The notes beneath the pieces are model-generated. The model searched no databases, was not told where the DNA came from, and worked only from the letters and a program-made list of their open reading frames with translations. The position numbers and the translations under genes are program-made. A DNA stretch of 7,317 bases from Desulfobacteraceae bacterium (lineage in GTDB: Bacteria; Desulfobacterota; Desulfobacteria; Desulfobacterales; Desulfosalsimonadaceae), in assembly GCA_024636355.1 (NCBI GenBank), contig JAGXHH010000204.1:1-7317 (forward strand). Direction: 5' to 3'. Below, in pieces: positions 1 to 5,185 of the stretch (the first letter of the stretch is position 1; each line of letters begins with the position of its first letter).

Positions 1-197
1 GCGAGGCCCCCTACGTCATCGTCATGGTGGAACTCGACGAAGGCCCCTGGATCATGGGCAACCTCTACGACATCGACCCGGCCCGCGCAAACATGGACCT
101 GATCGGAAAACCGGTCACCCTCGGCGTGCGCATCTACCCGGGCGACAAGTATTCGGACGGCCCCTCGGCACGACCGGCGTTCCGGTTCGCAAATTAA
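1..197 (+). CDS. C-terminal end of a DUF35-type OB-fold, acyl-CoA-associated protein (5' truncated by window)
   Basis: The plus strand reads openly from the window edge (first full codon at base 3) to a TAA at 195-197, giving the last 64 residues of a protein. The segment has the beta-rich pattern of the C-terminal OB fold of DUF35 proteins: a YVIVMVEL strand, a GNLYDID turn, then IGKPVTLGVRIYP, and it ends in an aromatic FRFAN tail. Family members normally have an N-terminal zinc ribbon (outside this window) before the OB fold. They are usually encoded beside thiolases or other acyl-CoA enzymes and are thought to help bind the CoA substrate. The thiolase partner would be expected to the left, outside the window. 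No T-rich terminator follows the stop. The DUF35 call rests on remembered family sequence patterns and was not searched. Confidence 0.7.
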   Translation, partial: EAPYVIVMVELDEGPWIMGNLYDIDPARANMDLIGKPVTLGVRIYPGDKYSDGPSARPAFRFAN

Positions 198-269
198 TTG
201 ATGGGGAAGCAGATCATCCGCTTCCTCCCAATTACATGCTTTTCGTCGTCCGTGACGCTTGCCCGGCTT

Positions 270-665
270 TCATGCGAAGCAATTCTCATAAACAGCCAGA
301 TGAACTCCTGTAGTGTTAGGCATTGACATGTCCGTAACAACGAGATCGAACTGATCGGGTTTCGATTTAAACAGTTCCAGGGCTTCAATGCTGCTCGTCC
401 TGGTGGTGACTGTATAACCTAACATTTTCAGTATTTTATCGGCGATATTCACTATGGGAAGTTCATCATCAACGACCAGAATGCTCTCCGCGCCGCCCGG
501 TAATGCCTGGAGATGATTCCGGATTTCGATGTTCTCATTTGTCAGGGGAAGGTACACGGTAAACAGAGCGCCATTTCCATCGCGGTTTGCCACTGTGATT
601 TCCCCTTGATGGCTCTTGACGATACCATGCACGGTGGCAAGCCCCATACCGGTGCCGTCGCCCAC
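270..665 (-). pseudogene. Fragment of a hybrid sensor histidine kinase: end of ATPase domain plus truncated receiver domain
   Basis: Reading from 665 down to the TGA at 270, the 131-residue frame starts inside the nucleotide-binding G2 box (GDGTGMGLA, residues 2-10). It continues through the last strands of a HATPase_c domain (HGIVKSHQGEITV to FTVYLPL, residues 13-41), a short linker, and a receiver domain. The receiver has its acidic pair (VVDDE, D66-D67) and the phospho-acceptor aspartate (TDMSMPN, D112). Similarity stops a few residues after the NTTG at 117-120. The rest of the receiver, including the conserved lysine strand, is missing and the frame closes with unrelated residues. Upstream in the same frame, a stop lies about 13 codons before the G2 box, and the HisKA, N, G1 and sensor parts are absent. 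So it is truncated at both ends. No start codon with a ribosome binding site is seen at 665. It should be a non-functional remnant. Confidence 0.75.
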
Positions 666-707
666 ATCCTCAATTTCATCCTCTCGGGTGACGTCAGGCC
701 GGTTGCC

Positions 708-1013
708 GACTTCTCAGCCACAGTCATCAGCCTGACCGGTTCCGCCGGAACCGACATCCGGCAGATCATCCGCATTTCGCCCGTTGCGGAAAACCGGTTC
801 AGGATAACCGGCATTGCGCCGGAAGACGGGAAAAACCTGAAATACGAACTGATCGAGACCACTTCGGGCGAAGCCCCTGCATATGAATTGACGGTCTGCA
901 ACCTGAAGCAGGATAAAGGCTGGTACCGGGACAAATTCCATATCCTTACGGACAGCACGATTTCACCAGAAATCCTGATCCCCGTTTTAGGTTTAATCCG
1001 AGAACGACGGTAG
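708..1013 (+). pseudogene. C-terminal remnant of a DUF1573-like beta-sandwich protein (5' part missing)
   Basis: The plus-strand frame ending in TAG at 1011-1013 encodes about 101 residues with a clear alternating beta pattern: VISLTGSAGTDIRQIIRISP, NRFRITGI, LKYELIE, YELTVCNL, then RDKFHILTDS and PEILIPVLGLIRER. The order LTG, basic/hydrophobic strand, FxI, YEL, a TDS turn and a final PEILIPVxG strand matches the second Ig-like half of periplasmic DUF1573-type proteins as I know them. The frame stays open back to 513, but that part is only the antisense of the kinase/receiver remnant. The N-terminal half, signal peptide and start are therefore missing. There is no ribosome binding site near 708. 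It faces the minus-strand kinase fragment with a gap of about 40 bases of unclear origin. The family call is moderate; the 5' truncation is well supported. Confidence 0.5.
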
Positions 1014-1100
1014 TTGGTCATTTGCAGCAGAAACATTGAGTCATTATGATTTTCCAAGTCACCAGTGGCGCCCATGGGGCAGGGGTCACCCATTAAAGGG

Positions 1101-1116
1101 GTAGCACGTAGGTTGG
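1101..1116 (+). repeat. Left copy of the 16-base direct repeat flanking the toxin-antitoxin module
   Basis: GTAGCACGTAGGTTGG occurs here, and GTAACACGTAGGTTGG occurs at 1814-1829 in the same orientation (15 of 16 identical). This copy lacks the rest of the longer hairpin repeat present at 1821-1850. Its last base lies 8 bases before the toxin stop codon on the other strand. It may be the truncated end of a dispersed repeat broken when the module arrived. Confidence 0.6.
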
Positions 1117-1124
1117 CAATTCAT

Positions 1125-1451
1125 TCATTTGACGAACCGGTCCAACAAAATATCTTCGACATTCCGTCGCGAATCTATGACAGATAGCACAAAAACAGTT
1201 GTATCTGATATTCTGTAAATAATTCGCCAGGGATGCAATATTATTTCGCGATAGAGGTGTATTCCTTGATCTTTCAACTCCGGTACAATCCTGCCACGAT
1301 CAGGCAGGGTGTATAAGTCTGAAGTTTTTTGTTTAATCTTGCCTATTATCTGCAATGCATTGCCAGGGCTTTCAAGCGCTATGTAATCAATTATTTGCTT
1401 CAAATCACTTTGTGCAACTGCCGCCCATTTTACTTGGTATTTTTTGGTCAT
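1125..1451 (-). CDS. ParE/RelE-family toxin of a type II toxin-antitoxin pair
   Basis: This is a 108-residue protein, the normal length for the ParE/RelE superfamily. ParE members poison DNA gyrase and RelE members cleave ribosome-bound mRNA; the sequence alone does not settle the target. Visible family features are a KWAAVAQSDLKQIIDYI first helix pair (residues 8-24), a helix around 29-47, LYTLPDRGRIVPEL (46-59), YREIILHPWRIIYRI (67-81), and the closing strand and tail VFVLSVIDSRRNVEDILLDR (86-105). The PxRGRxVPEL and YREIxxxPWRIIYR blocks are the most diagnostic. The ATG overlaps the antitoxin stop as ATGA (1448-1451), so translation is probably coupled. The frame is intact, unlike the neighbouring remnants, which fits maintenance by addiction. 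No T-rich terminator is seen between its stop and 1014. Confidence 0.9.
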   Translation of the reverse strand: MTKKYQVKWAAVAQSDLKQIIDYIALESPGNALQIIGKIKQKTSDLYTLPDRGRIVPELKDQGIHLYREIILHPWRIIYRISDTTVFVLSVIDSRRNVEDILLDRFVK

Positions 1452-1729
1452 CTGCGACTGTCTTTCAACGCTCTTTCGATTTCATCAAAGACCTCATCCT
1501 GCGGTTTTGCTCGCCCCTCCCTAATATCGGCTTCCCCTTCTGAAATGAGTTTTAAGATACCGATGGCATTACGCATATTTTCATAACTTTGAGGATCTTG
1601 CAGAACAGCTCGTGGCTCACCGTTTTGGGTTATTATTACGGGCCGACGCGTTTCATTAATTTGATTAAGCAAATCGGCTGCCCGTGACTTTAAATAGGTG
1701 ACTGGTTTGATATCACTTGTAATCTTCAT
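1448..1729 (-). CDS. Phd/YefM-type antitoxin
   Basis: This 93-residue protein has an N-terminal MKITSDIKPVTYLKSRAADL segment (1-20) and LNQINETRRPVIITQNGEPR (21-40), then AVLQDPQSYENM (41-52). These form the DNA-binding and dimerisation fold of Phd/YefM antitoxins. An acidic, charged C-terminal tail (EGEADIREGRAKPQDEVFDEIERAL, about 64-88) is the part expected to wrap and block the toxin. The start at 1729 is chosen because the family motif begins there and a strong AGGGGGAT ribosome binding site sits about 8 bases upstream. A longer open frame back to 1864 runs through the promoter, operator and hairpin repeat and is not believable as protein. By analogy with the family, the antitoxin should repress its own operon through the palindrome at 1745-1770, with the toxin acting as co-repressor. 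Confidence 0.9.
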   Translation of the reverse strand: MKITSDIKPVTYLKSRAADLLNQINETRRPVIITQNGEPRAVLQDPQSYENMRNAIGILKLISEGEADIREGRAKPQDEVFDEIERALKDSRR

Positions 1730-1744
1730 ATTTTTTATCCCCCT

Positions 1745-1770
1745 GTCCGAATAAAGTACCACATTCGGAC
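1745..1770 (-). promoter_or_regulatory. Palindromic operator of the toxin-antitoxin operon
   Basis: A perfect 8-base inverted repeat, GTCCGAAT (1745-1752) and ATTCGGAC (1763-1770), is separated by 10 bases. The centre carries a second palindrome, GTAC (1756-1759), on exactly the same axis. The site lies 16-41 bases upstream of the antitoxin ATG and covers the spacer and -10 region of the likely promoter. This is the position expected for autorepression by a Phd/YefM antitoxin dimer pair. Binding itself is inferred. Confidence 0.7.
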
Positions 1771-1780
1771 CGAAAGTCAA
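1752..1780 (-). promoter_or_regulatory. Likely promoter of the toxin-antitoxin operon
   Basis: On the minus strand a good -35 hexamer TTGACT (1780-1775) is followed by TACTTT (16-base spacer) or ACTTTA (17-base spacer) as the -10. The -35 is convincing; the -10 is weak, which suits an operon kept low by repression. It overlaps the operator palindrome. Transcription would begin around 1745 and reach the antitoxin ATG at 1729 after a very short leader containing the ribosome binding site. Confidence 0.5.
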
Positions 1781-1813
1781 GTTTGAATGCCAACGTGCCG
1801 CTGGGCAGCGGCA

Positions 1814-1850
1814 GTAACACGTAGGTTGGGCTGAGCTTGCGAAGCCCAAC
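1814..1850 (+). repeat. Dispersed hairpin repeat, right flank of the toxin-antitoxin module
   Basis: Bases 1814-1829 repeat the left flank (1101-1116). The element continues to 1850 as a hairpin: GTTGGGCT (1825-1832) pairs perfectly with AGCCCAAC (1843-1850) around a 10-base loop. A diverged copy lies in the opposite orientation at 2922-2951, sharing GTAGGTTGGGCTGAG and CGAAGCCCAA. Short GTAGGTTGGGCTGAG...GAAGCCCAAC elements like this are common between bacterial genes; their function is not settled. Confidence 0.75.
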
Positions 1851-1906
1851 AAAAACAAATCCATAAAACAACAATTGGTTATCCGGAAAACTTCAGTTAA
1901 TGATTT

Positions 1907-1968
1907 CTCTCGCAGAGCCGCAGAGGACGCGGAGAGCTCCTCTGCGCTCCCAGCGCCCTCTGCGAGAG
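1907..1968. repeat. Long nested palindromic intergenic repeat
   Basis: The outer arms CTCTCGCAGAG (1907-1917) and CTCTGCGAGAG (1958-1968) are a perfect 11-base inverted repeat. Inside them CGCAGAGGA (1919-1927) pairs with TCCTCTGCG (1938-1946), and GGAG/CTCC (1931-1934/1937-1940) is nested again. The repeated CGCAGAGGxCGCxGAG theme belongs to a widespread class of intergenic bacterial repeats. There is no open frame with protein character and no adjacent transposase. It could act as an RNA hairpin or be a passive mobile repeat. Confidence 0.65.
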
Positions 1969-2068
1969 GATATTCGATCTCCTTGGCACCAAAAAGTTAG
2001 GATTGCCAATCACTGGCGCGAACCGGATAACCAGAAATTACAATTTCCCGAACTTTTTAAGCATAAAA

Positions 2069-2118
2069 TACGCGTTACCGGCGCGTGGCGATCTTCCGCG
2101 CATCCGAGCACACGCGTA
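2069..2118 (-). terminator. Possible weak terminator after the lipoprotein pseudogene
   Basis: TACGCGT (2069-2075) and ACGCGTA (2112-2118) form a perfect 7-base inverted repeat, with an inner pair GCGCG (2081-2085) and CGCGC (2097-2101). On the minus strand it begins 18 bases after the lipoprotein stop and is followed by ATTTTATG. The loop is long and the T-run short, so termination is only a suggestion. Confidence 0.3.
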
Positions 2119-2135
2119 ATTTTTGATCATCTGCA

Positions 2136-2598
2136 TCAGGAGTCCGGCACCGGCTCATAGGAATGGATGACGATCTCGAGCTGCTCCGGCATGCTGGGTG
2201 TTTCGTCGCCCACACCCACAAGAATAGCCACATCCGGGAACTTGAACGTCTCGCTTACCCCCACTGGAAGGTATTGGATTCTGGCTACCTGCTCGGCCGT
2301 TTTTTCACCGCTGGTGTTGAACCAGCTGCCGCGAATCCAATGTCGTTGCAATCCTTGCAGTATCCCGTGATCACGAGATCTTTGACATCCAGGGGGCCAT
2401 TGTTCGTCACTTTCCCCCTCGGCGACGACCATCCAGGACATGTCGGAAAAATGATCGAGTTGAAACGTTTCTTCCGAGATCACCAGGTCAACCTTTGTCT
2501 GTGCTGTGGTTTTCGAATCGCTGCAGGACAACAGGCCCAAAAAAACAGAGGATGAGAGATGTGCACATGCATATTGTCAGGCGCCTGGCTTTCTTCAT
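2136..2598 (-). pseudogene. Small exported lipoprotein gene broken by about three frameshifts
   Basis: The ATG at 2598 follows a strong AAAGGAG ribosome binding site 10-12 bases upstream. It opens a lipoprotein signal: MKKARR, a hydrophobic stretch (residues 7-23) and, after correcting one frameshift, a lipobox LLSC with the lipidated Cys at about residue 25. Three frame changes are needed to follow the protein: one extra T in a run of seven (2539-2545), one extra G in a run of five (2414-2418), and one base apparently missing near 2330-2350. The reconstructed mature part reads SEETFQLDHFSDMSWMVVAEG, KVTNNGPLDVKDLVITGYC, CKDC, then RGSWFNTSGEKTAEQVARI, LPVGVSETFKFPDVAILVG and a TGA at 2136-2138. 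The pattern of EGxVTNNGxLxVKDLxI followed by a PVGxSxxF strand resembles small beta-sandwich (FxLYD-like) lipoproteins; I do not recognise the exact family. A CxxC lies in the middle. It could be a true pseudogene or an intact gene with sequencing indels. Confidence 0.6.
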
Positions 2599-2630
2599 AA
2601 TGATTCTTCTCCTTTCGAGCGTTCGAATTA

Positions 2631-2786
2631 CTAAACAGTGTTTATCAGTACAAAAGAAAATTGCCGGTTCGACACCCTTAAGAAACAAGTTACAGGGCAT
2701 TTCGACAATACGGGTGCATCGAACCGATTGTTTGCCACCAGCGTTTTTGAAGCCGAAGAATCAGGACGGCCGATAGAAAAATCCAT
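2631..2786 (-). CDS. Possible 51-residue ORF upstream of the lipoprotein gene
   Basis: The minus-strand ATG at 2786 is preceded by a near-ideal GGAGG seven bases upstream and lies about 38 bases from the predicted transcription start of the promoter at 2831-2858. The frame closes at TAG 2631-2633, 32 bases before the lipoprotein ATG. The protein starts MDFSIGRPDSSASKTLVAN and ends with a QFSFVLINTV tail. It has no signal peptide or membrane helix, two cysteines, and no family I recognise. The support is position and ribosome binding site only; amino acid composition is unremarkable. It could be a leader peptide, a small gene or a chance ORF. Confidence 0.22.
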   Translation of the reverse strand: MDFSIGRPDSSASKTLVANNRFDAPVLSKCPVTCFLRVSNRQFSFVLINTV

Positions 2787-2821
2787 GCCGCTTCCTCCGG
2801 CTTTTATGCATTGGGGTTGAG

Positions 2822-2868
2822 ATTATTAGTATTACATTTAAATAAATGAGCATGTCAAATCTAATAAT
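2822..2868 (-). promoter_or_regulatory. Promoter for the small ORF/lipoprotein transcript, framed by an inverted repeat
   Basis: On the minus strand a consensus -35 TTGACA (2858-2853) is followed after 16 bases by TGTAAT (2836-2831), five of six matches to the -10 consensus. Perfect 8-base arms CTAATAAT (2861-2868) and ATTATTAG (2822-2829) sit just outside the two hexamers, with 2 and 1 bases between. Transcription would start near 2824 and run through the 51-residue ORF into the lipoprotein gene. The symmetry suggests a repressor site, but the block is AT-rich and chance is possible. Confidence 0.5.
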
Positions 2869-2921
2869 ACTGTTTCCGAAGATCAGTAGAAATGGTGAGG
2901 AAAGATAAATGGAGTTAGCTA

Positions 2922-2971
2922 TTGGGCTTCGTTTCACTCAGCCCAACCTACGGAATCAGCCCAACCTTCGG
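2922..2971 (-). repeat. Inverted copy of the dispersed hairpin repeat with a partial tandem duplication
   Basis: The reverse complement of 2922-2951 begins GTAGGTTGGGCTGAG and ends CGAAGCCCAA, matching the element at 1821-1850 apart from the loop. TTGGGCT (2922-2928) pairs with AGCCCAA (2940-2946). Immediately beside it, 2938-2953 and 2956-2971 are 16-base direct copies with one mismatch, so the end of the element has been duplicated. Confidence 0.7.
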
Positions 2972-2991
2972 CCCTCCATACCCGGCACACT

Positions 2992-3033
2992 AAAAAAAGC
3001 CGAATTCTGTAATTTGCAGAATCCGGCTTTTTT
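2992..3033. terminator. Bidirectional intrinsic terminator downstream of the acyl-CoA dehydrogenase
   Basis: GCCG (2999-3002) and ATTCTG (3004-3009) pair with CAGAAT (3017-3022) and CGGC (3024-3027), with one A-C mismatch and a 7-base loop. An A-run on the left (2992-2998) gives seven Ts on the minus strand, and a T-run on the right (3028-3033) serves the plus strand. It begins 79 bases after the dehydrogenase stop and is the natural end of that transcript. No plus-strand gene needing it is visible. Confidence 0.85.
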
Positions 3034-3112
3034 GTTAAGGCAAACGGTTGCAAAATGCCAACCGCATTAGGTCATCAGTAAATCAGGCATTCCATCCCGG
3101 CTCAAAAGACGA

Positions 3113-4966
3113 TCACCCCCCGAAAGAGACTTCCGGGATATCGATGACGGCCTTGCTGTTGGCTTCGATGGAGGTCATCTTGCCGAGGGTGATCGGCAGG
3201 ATGGTCTGGATGAAGTATTCGGCGGACTTGACTTGGCCTTCATAGAAGGCAGCATTTTTGTTCTTGGCAACTTTTTCCGCCCGGGCATCTCCTTCGGCAC
3301 CGCCGACGATCTTGGCCAGTTTGGGCGCGGCAACCGATGCGCGCCAGAGGAGCATCCATGCCATGATGATATCTCCCATGACGTCGAGGAACTGGGAGGC
3401 ATGGGCAAAGGCCACCTTGAAATCCGGCGATGTGGCGGTTTTCCCCATGTGCATGGCGATACTGCCGAGCCGGTTAATGCTTTCTTCGAGCTGACCGGCC
3501 AGTCCGTCGAGTCCGTCGGCCTGTCTGGCCGCGGCAATCGTTTTCTGGATTTCGCCGAGCAGCTGCATGAAGACCGCGCCCTTTTTCATCCCCATTTTCC
3601 GGCCCAGCAGGTCCATGGCCTGGATGCCGTTGGTCCCCTCGTAGATGGAGTTGATTTTCGAATCGCGCATCAGGCGTTCCACCGGGTAATCCTTGGTGTA
3701 CCCGTAGCCACCGTAGATCTGCATCGCCTCGACCGTGCACTGGAAACCCCGGTCGGTGCAGTAGGACTTTATGATCGGGGTCAACAGGCCGACGAGATCG
3801 TCCAGGGCGGTTTTTTCCTCCCCGGTTTCCGCGCACTCGATCCGGTCGAACAGGTAGGCCACGTAATAGACGAAGCTGCGCATGCCTTCCACGTGGGTCT
3901 TCATCCACATCAGCATCCGGCGGACATCCGGGTGGCGGATGATGGTCACCGGCTGGGCGTCCTTATTGAACATATCGGCCATGTCGCGCCCCTGGACCCG
4001 CTCTTTGGCATAATTGACGGCATACAGGTAGGCACACGAGGCGTTAAACAGCCCCAGGGCACCGACGCCGAGCCGGGCCTCGTTCATCATGTGGAACATC
4101 ACCCGCATCCCCTTGTTTTCCTCACCCAGCAGCAGGCCCCGGCAATTTCCCTTGCCCCCGAAGGTCAGCTGGCAGGTCGGGCTGGCATGCAGGCCGAGCT
4201 TTTCTTCGATGCCGGTGCAGACCACGTCGTTGGCATCGCCCATGCTGCCGTCCTCGTTTACCCAGAATTTCGGGACGATAAACAGCGAAATGCCCTTCGT
4301 TCCCGCAGGCGCCCCCTCGATCCGGGCGAGCACCGGGTGGATGATGTTCTCGGTCAGGTCATGTTCGCCGGCGGTGATGAAAATTTTGTTGCCGGAAATC
4401 GAATAGGTGCCGTCGTCGTTCTTCTTGGCCGTGGTAATGAGATTGCCGACATCGGAGCCGGCTTCCGGTTCGGTCAGGACCATGGTGCCGCCCCACTGAC
4501 CGGAATACATCTTGCCGAGAAACATCTCCTTCTGCTTTTCGGTGCCGAAAATTTCAACCATCTTGGCCGCCCCGTGAGTGGCGAACCCGAAGGCCCCGAA
4601 GGAAAAATCGGCCCCGACAATGTATTCGGCGGCCACCTGGGCGATGATGTGCGGCAGCCCCTGGCCGCCGATTTCCGGAGCCTCGGTCATGGCGATCCAT
4701 TCGCCTTCCCGCAGCAGTTCATAGGGCCGGTGGAAACATTCCGGGACCGTGACCTGGTTGTTTTCAAATTTCAGCCCGATCTTGTCGCCTTCCTCGTTGA
4801 CCGGCAGGATCTCCTTGATGGCAAAGTTGCGCGCCTCGTTGATGATCATGTCGAACATTTTCTTGTTCATGTCGCTGTAGCGCTTGTTTTTGGTCAGCGC
4901 CTCGATGTCGAACTGTTCATAAAGGACGAAATCGACATCCCTGCGATCTGCGATCTGTTGTGCCAT
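3113..4966 (-). CDS. Acyl-CoA dehydrogenase with C-terminal extension domain (FAD-dependent)
   Basis: This 617-residue enzyme should oxidise an acyl-CoA to the trans-2-enoyl-CoA using FAD, passing electrons to electron-transfer flavoprotein, in the cytoplasm. Domains run in order: an N-terminal extension (about 1-35), the alpha-helical N domain (about 36-155), and the beta middle domain with the first family signature VLTEPEAGSDVG (163-174). Next comes the helical C domain with the second signature QIYGGYGYTKDYPVERLMRD (416-435). The catalytic base is Glu443 in YEGTNGIQ (codon at 3638-3640). About 150 further residues (to FGG at the end) form the extra helical domain found in the roughly 600-residue acyl-CoA dehydrogenase branch that includes DmdC-like enzymes. 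That is much longer than the usual 380-residue form. The ATG at 4966 is chosen over an in-frame TTG at 4987 because AAAGGA sits 7 bases before it. The substrate cannot be told from sequence; medium/long-chain or methylthiopropanoyl-type acyl-CoA are options. It appears monocistronic, with its own promoter and terminator. Confidence 0.95.
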   Translation of the reverse strand: MAQQIADRRDVDFVLYEQFDIEALTKNKRYSDMNKKMFDMIINEARNFAIKEILPVNEEGDKIGLKFENNQVTVPECFHRPYELLREGEWIAMTEAPEIGGQGLPHIIAQVAAEYIVGADFSFGAFGFATHGAAKMVEIFGTEKQKEMFLGKMYSGQWGGTMVLTEPEAGSDVGNLITTAKKNDDGTYSISGNKIFITAGEHDLTENIIHPVLARIEGAPAGTKGISLFIVPKFWVNEDGSMGDANDVVCTGIEEKLGLHASPTCQLTFGGKGNCRGLLLGEENKGMRVMFHMMNEARLGVGALGLFNASCAYLYAVNYAKERVQGRDMADMFNKDAQPVTIIRHPDVRRMLMWMKTHVEGMRSFVYYVAYLFDRIECAETGEEKTALDDLVGLLTPIIKSYCTDRGFQCTVEAMQIYGGYGYTKDYPVERLMRDSKINSIYEGTNGIQAMDLLGRKMGMKKGAVFMQLLGEIQKTIAAARQADGLDGLAGQLEESINRLGSIAMHMGKTATSPDFKVAFAHASQFLDVMGDIIMAWMLLWRASVAAPKLAKIVGGAEGDARAEKVAKNKNAAFYEGQVKSAEYFIQTILPITLGKMTSIEANSKAVIDIPEVSFGG

Positions 4967-5051
4967 GGCCGTTTCCTTTCGTTGCAAAGGGTTTTAATTA
5001 TGATGGAATGGATAATTGTAAAACCGAATTGTAGTTAAAGAATAAAATCCG

Positions 5052-5081
5052 ATATTAACGAAGATTTTCCAGAAAAGTCAA
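5052..5081 (-). promoter_or_regulatory. Promoter of the acyl-CoA dehydrogenase gene
   Basis: On the minus strand TTGACT (5081-5076) is followed after 18 bases by TAATAT (5057-5052), a good sigma-70-type pair about 85 bases upstream of the ATG. The -35 is overlapped by a short palindrome AACGT-AA-ACGTT (5080-5091). The -10 region is spanned by AAAATC (5044-5049) and GATTTT (5063-5068). Either could be an operator, for example for a TetR/FadR-like regulator, but this is unproven. Confidence 0.6.
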
Positions 5082-5185
5082 CGTAAACGTTAAGTTTCAG
5101 AATGCATCGGATCTCCTGAACTCGGGCGGGGAAAATTGTGAGTTGCGGATTGTCAATGACAGGAGCGGGCTGGAGCGAACCACAT

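Larger units (their letters stand above)
1782..2135. other. Non-coding stretch with palindromic repeats
   Basis: I find no credible gene between the toxin-antitoxin promoter and the end of the broken lipoprotein gene. The open frame at 1900-2160 (plus) has a biased, repeat-derived composition and no family features. The stretch holds the hairpin repeat ending at 1850, a long palindromic repeat at 1907-1968 and a terminator-like inverted repeat at 2069-2118. Confidence 0.6.
2599..3112. other. Intergenic stretch with promoter, possible small ORF, repeats and terminator
   Basis: Between the lipoprotein start and the acyl-CoA dehydrogenase stop there is no recognised protein. The stretch holds a possible 51-residue minus-strand ORF (2631-2786), an AT-rich promoter block (2822-2868), a dispersed hairpin repeat (2922-2971) and a bidirectional terminator (2992-3033). 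The plus-strand open frames at 2495-2776 and 2638-2820 show no family character. Confidence 0.6.

Noticed and set aside
203..227. Hairpin GGGGAAGC/GCTTCCTC as terminator after the DUF35 gene
   Set aside because: The stem includes a G-U pair and no T-run follows, so intrinsic termination is not supported.
513..707. N-terminal part of the plus-strand open frame that ends at 1013
   Set aside because: This part is exactly antisense to the readable kinase/receiver remnant. Only the section from about 708 has protein character on the plus strand.
1730..1864. Longer antitoxin start at 1864
   Set aside because: The extra 45 residues translate through the promoter, operator palindrome and hairpin repeat. 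The family sequence and a good ribosome binding site place the start at 1729.
1907..1968. A CRISPR array
   Set aside because: The repetition is an inverted, nested palindrome without regular spacers, and no cas gene is near.
1900..2160. 86-codon plus-strand open frame
   Set aside because: Its first part is a translated palindromic repeat rich in R and S. There is no ribosome binding site and no similarity to a known protein pattern.
2163..2555. 130-codon plus-strand open frame
   Set aside because: It is the shadow of the frameshifted lipoprotein gene, which has a signal peptide, lipobox and ribosome binding site on the other strand.
1101..2971. An insertion sequence or integrative element bounded by the repeats
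   Set aside because: No transposase, integrase or recombinase frame is present and the repeats are short hairpin elements of unequal form. At most they mark recombination points.
3233..5038. 601-codon open frame on the plus strand opposite the acyl-CoA dehydrogenase
   Set aside because: It is the mirror of a GC-rich, strongly biased gene. Its residues are rich in G, D, H and L without family motifs, while the minus strand carries both dehydrogenase signatures and the catalytic Glu.
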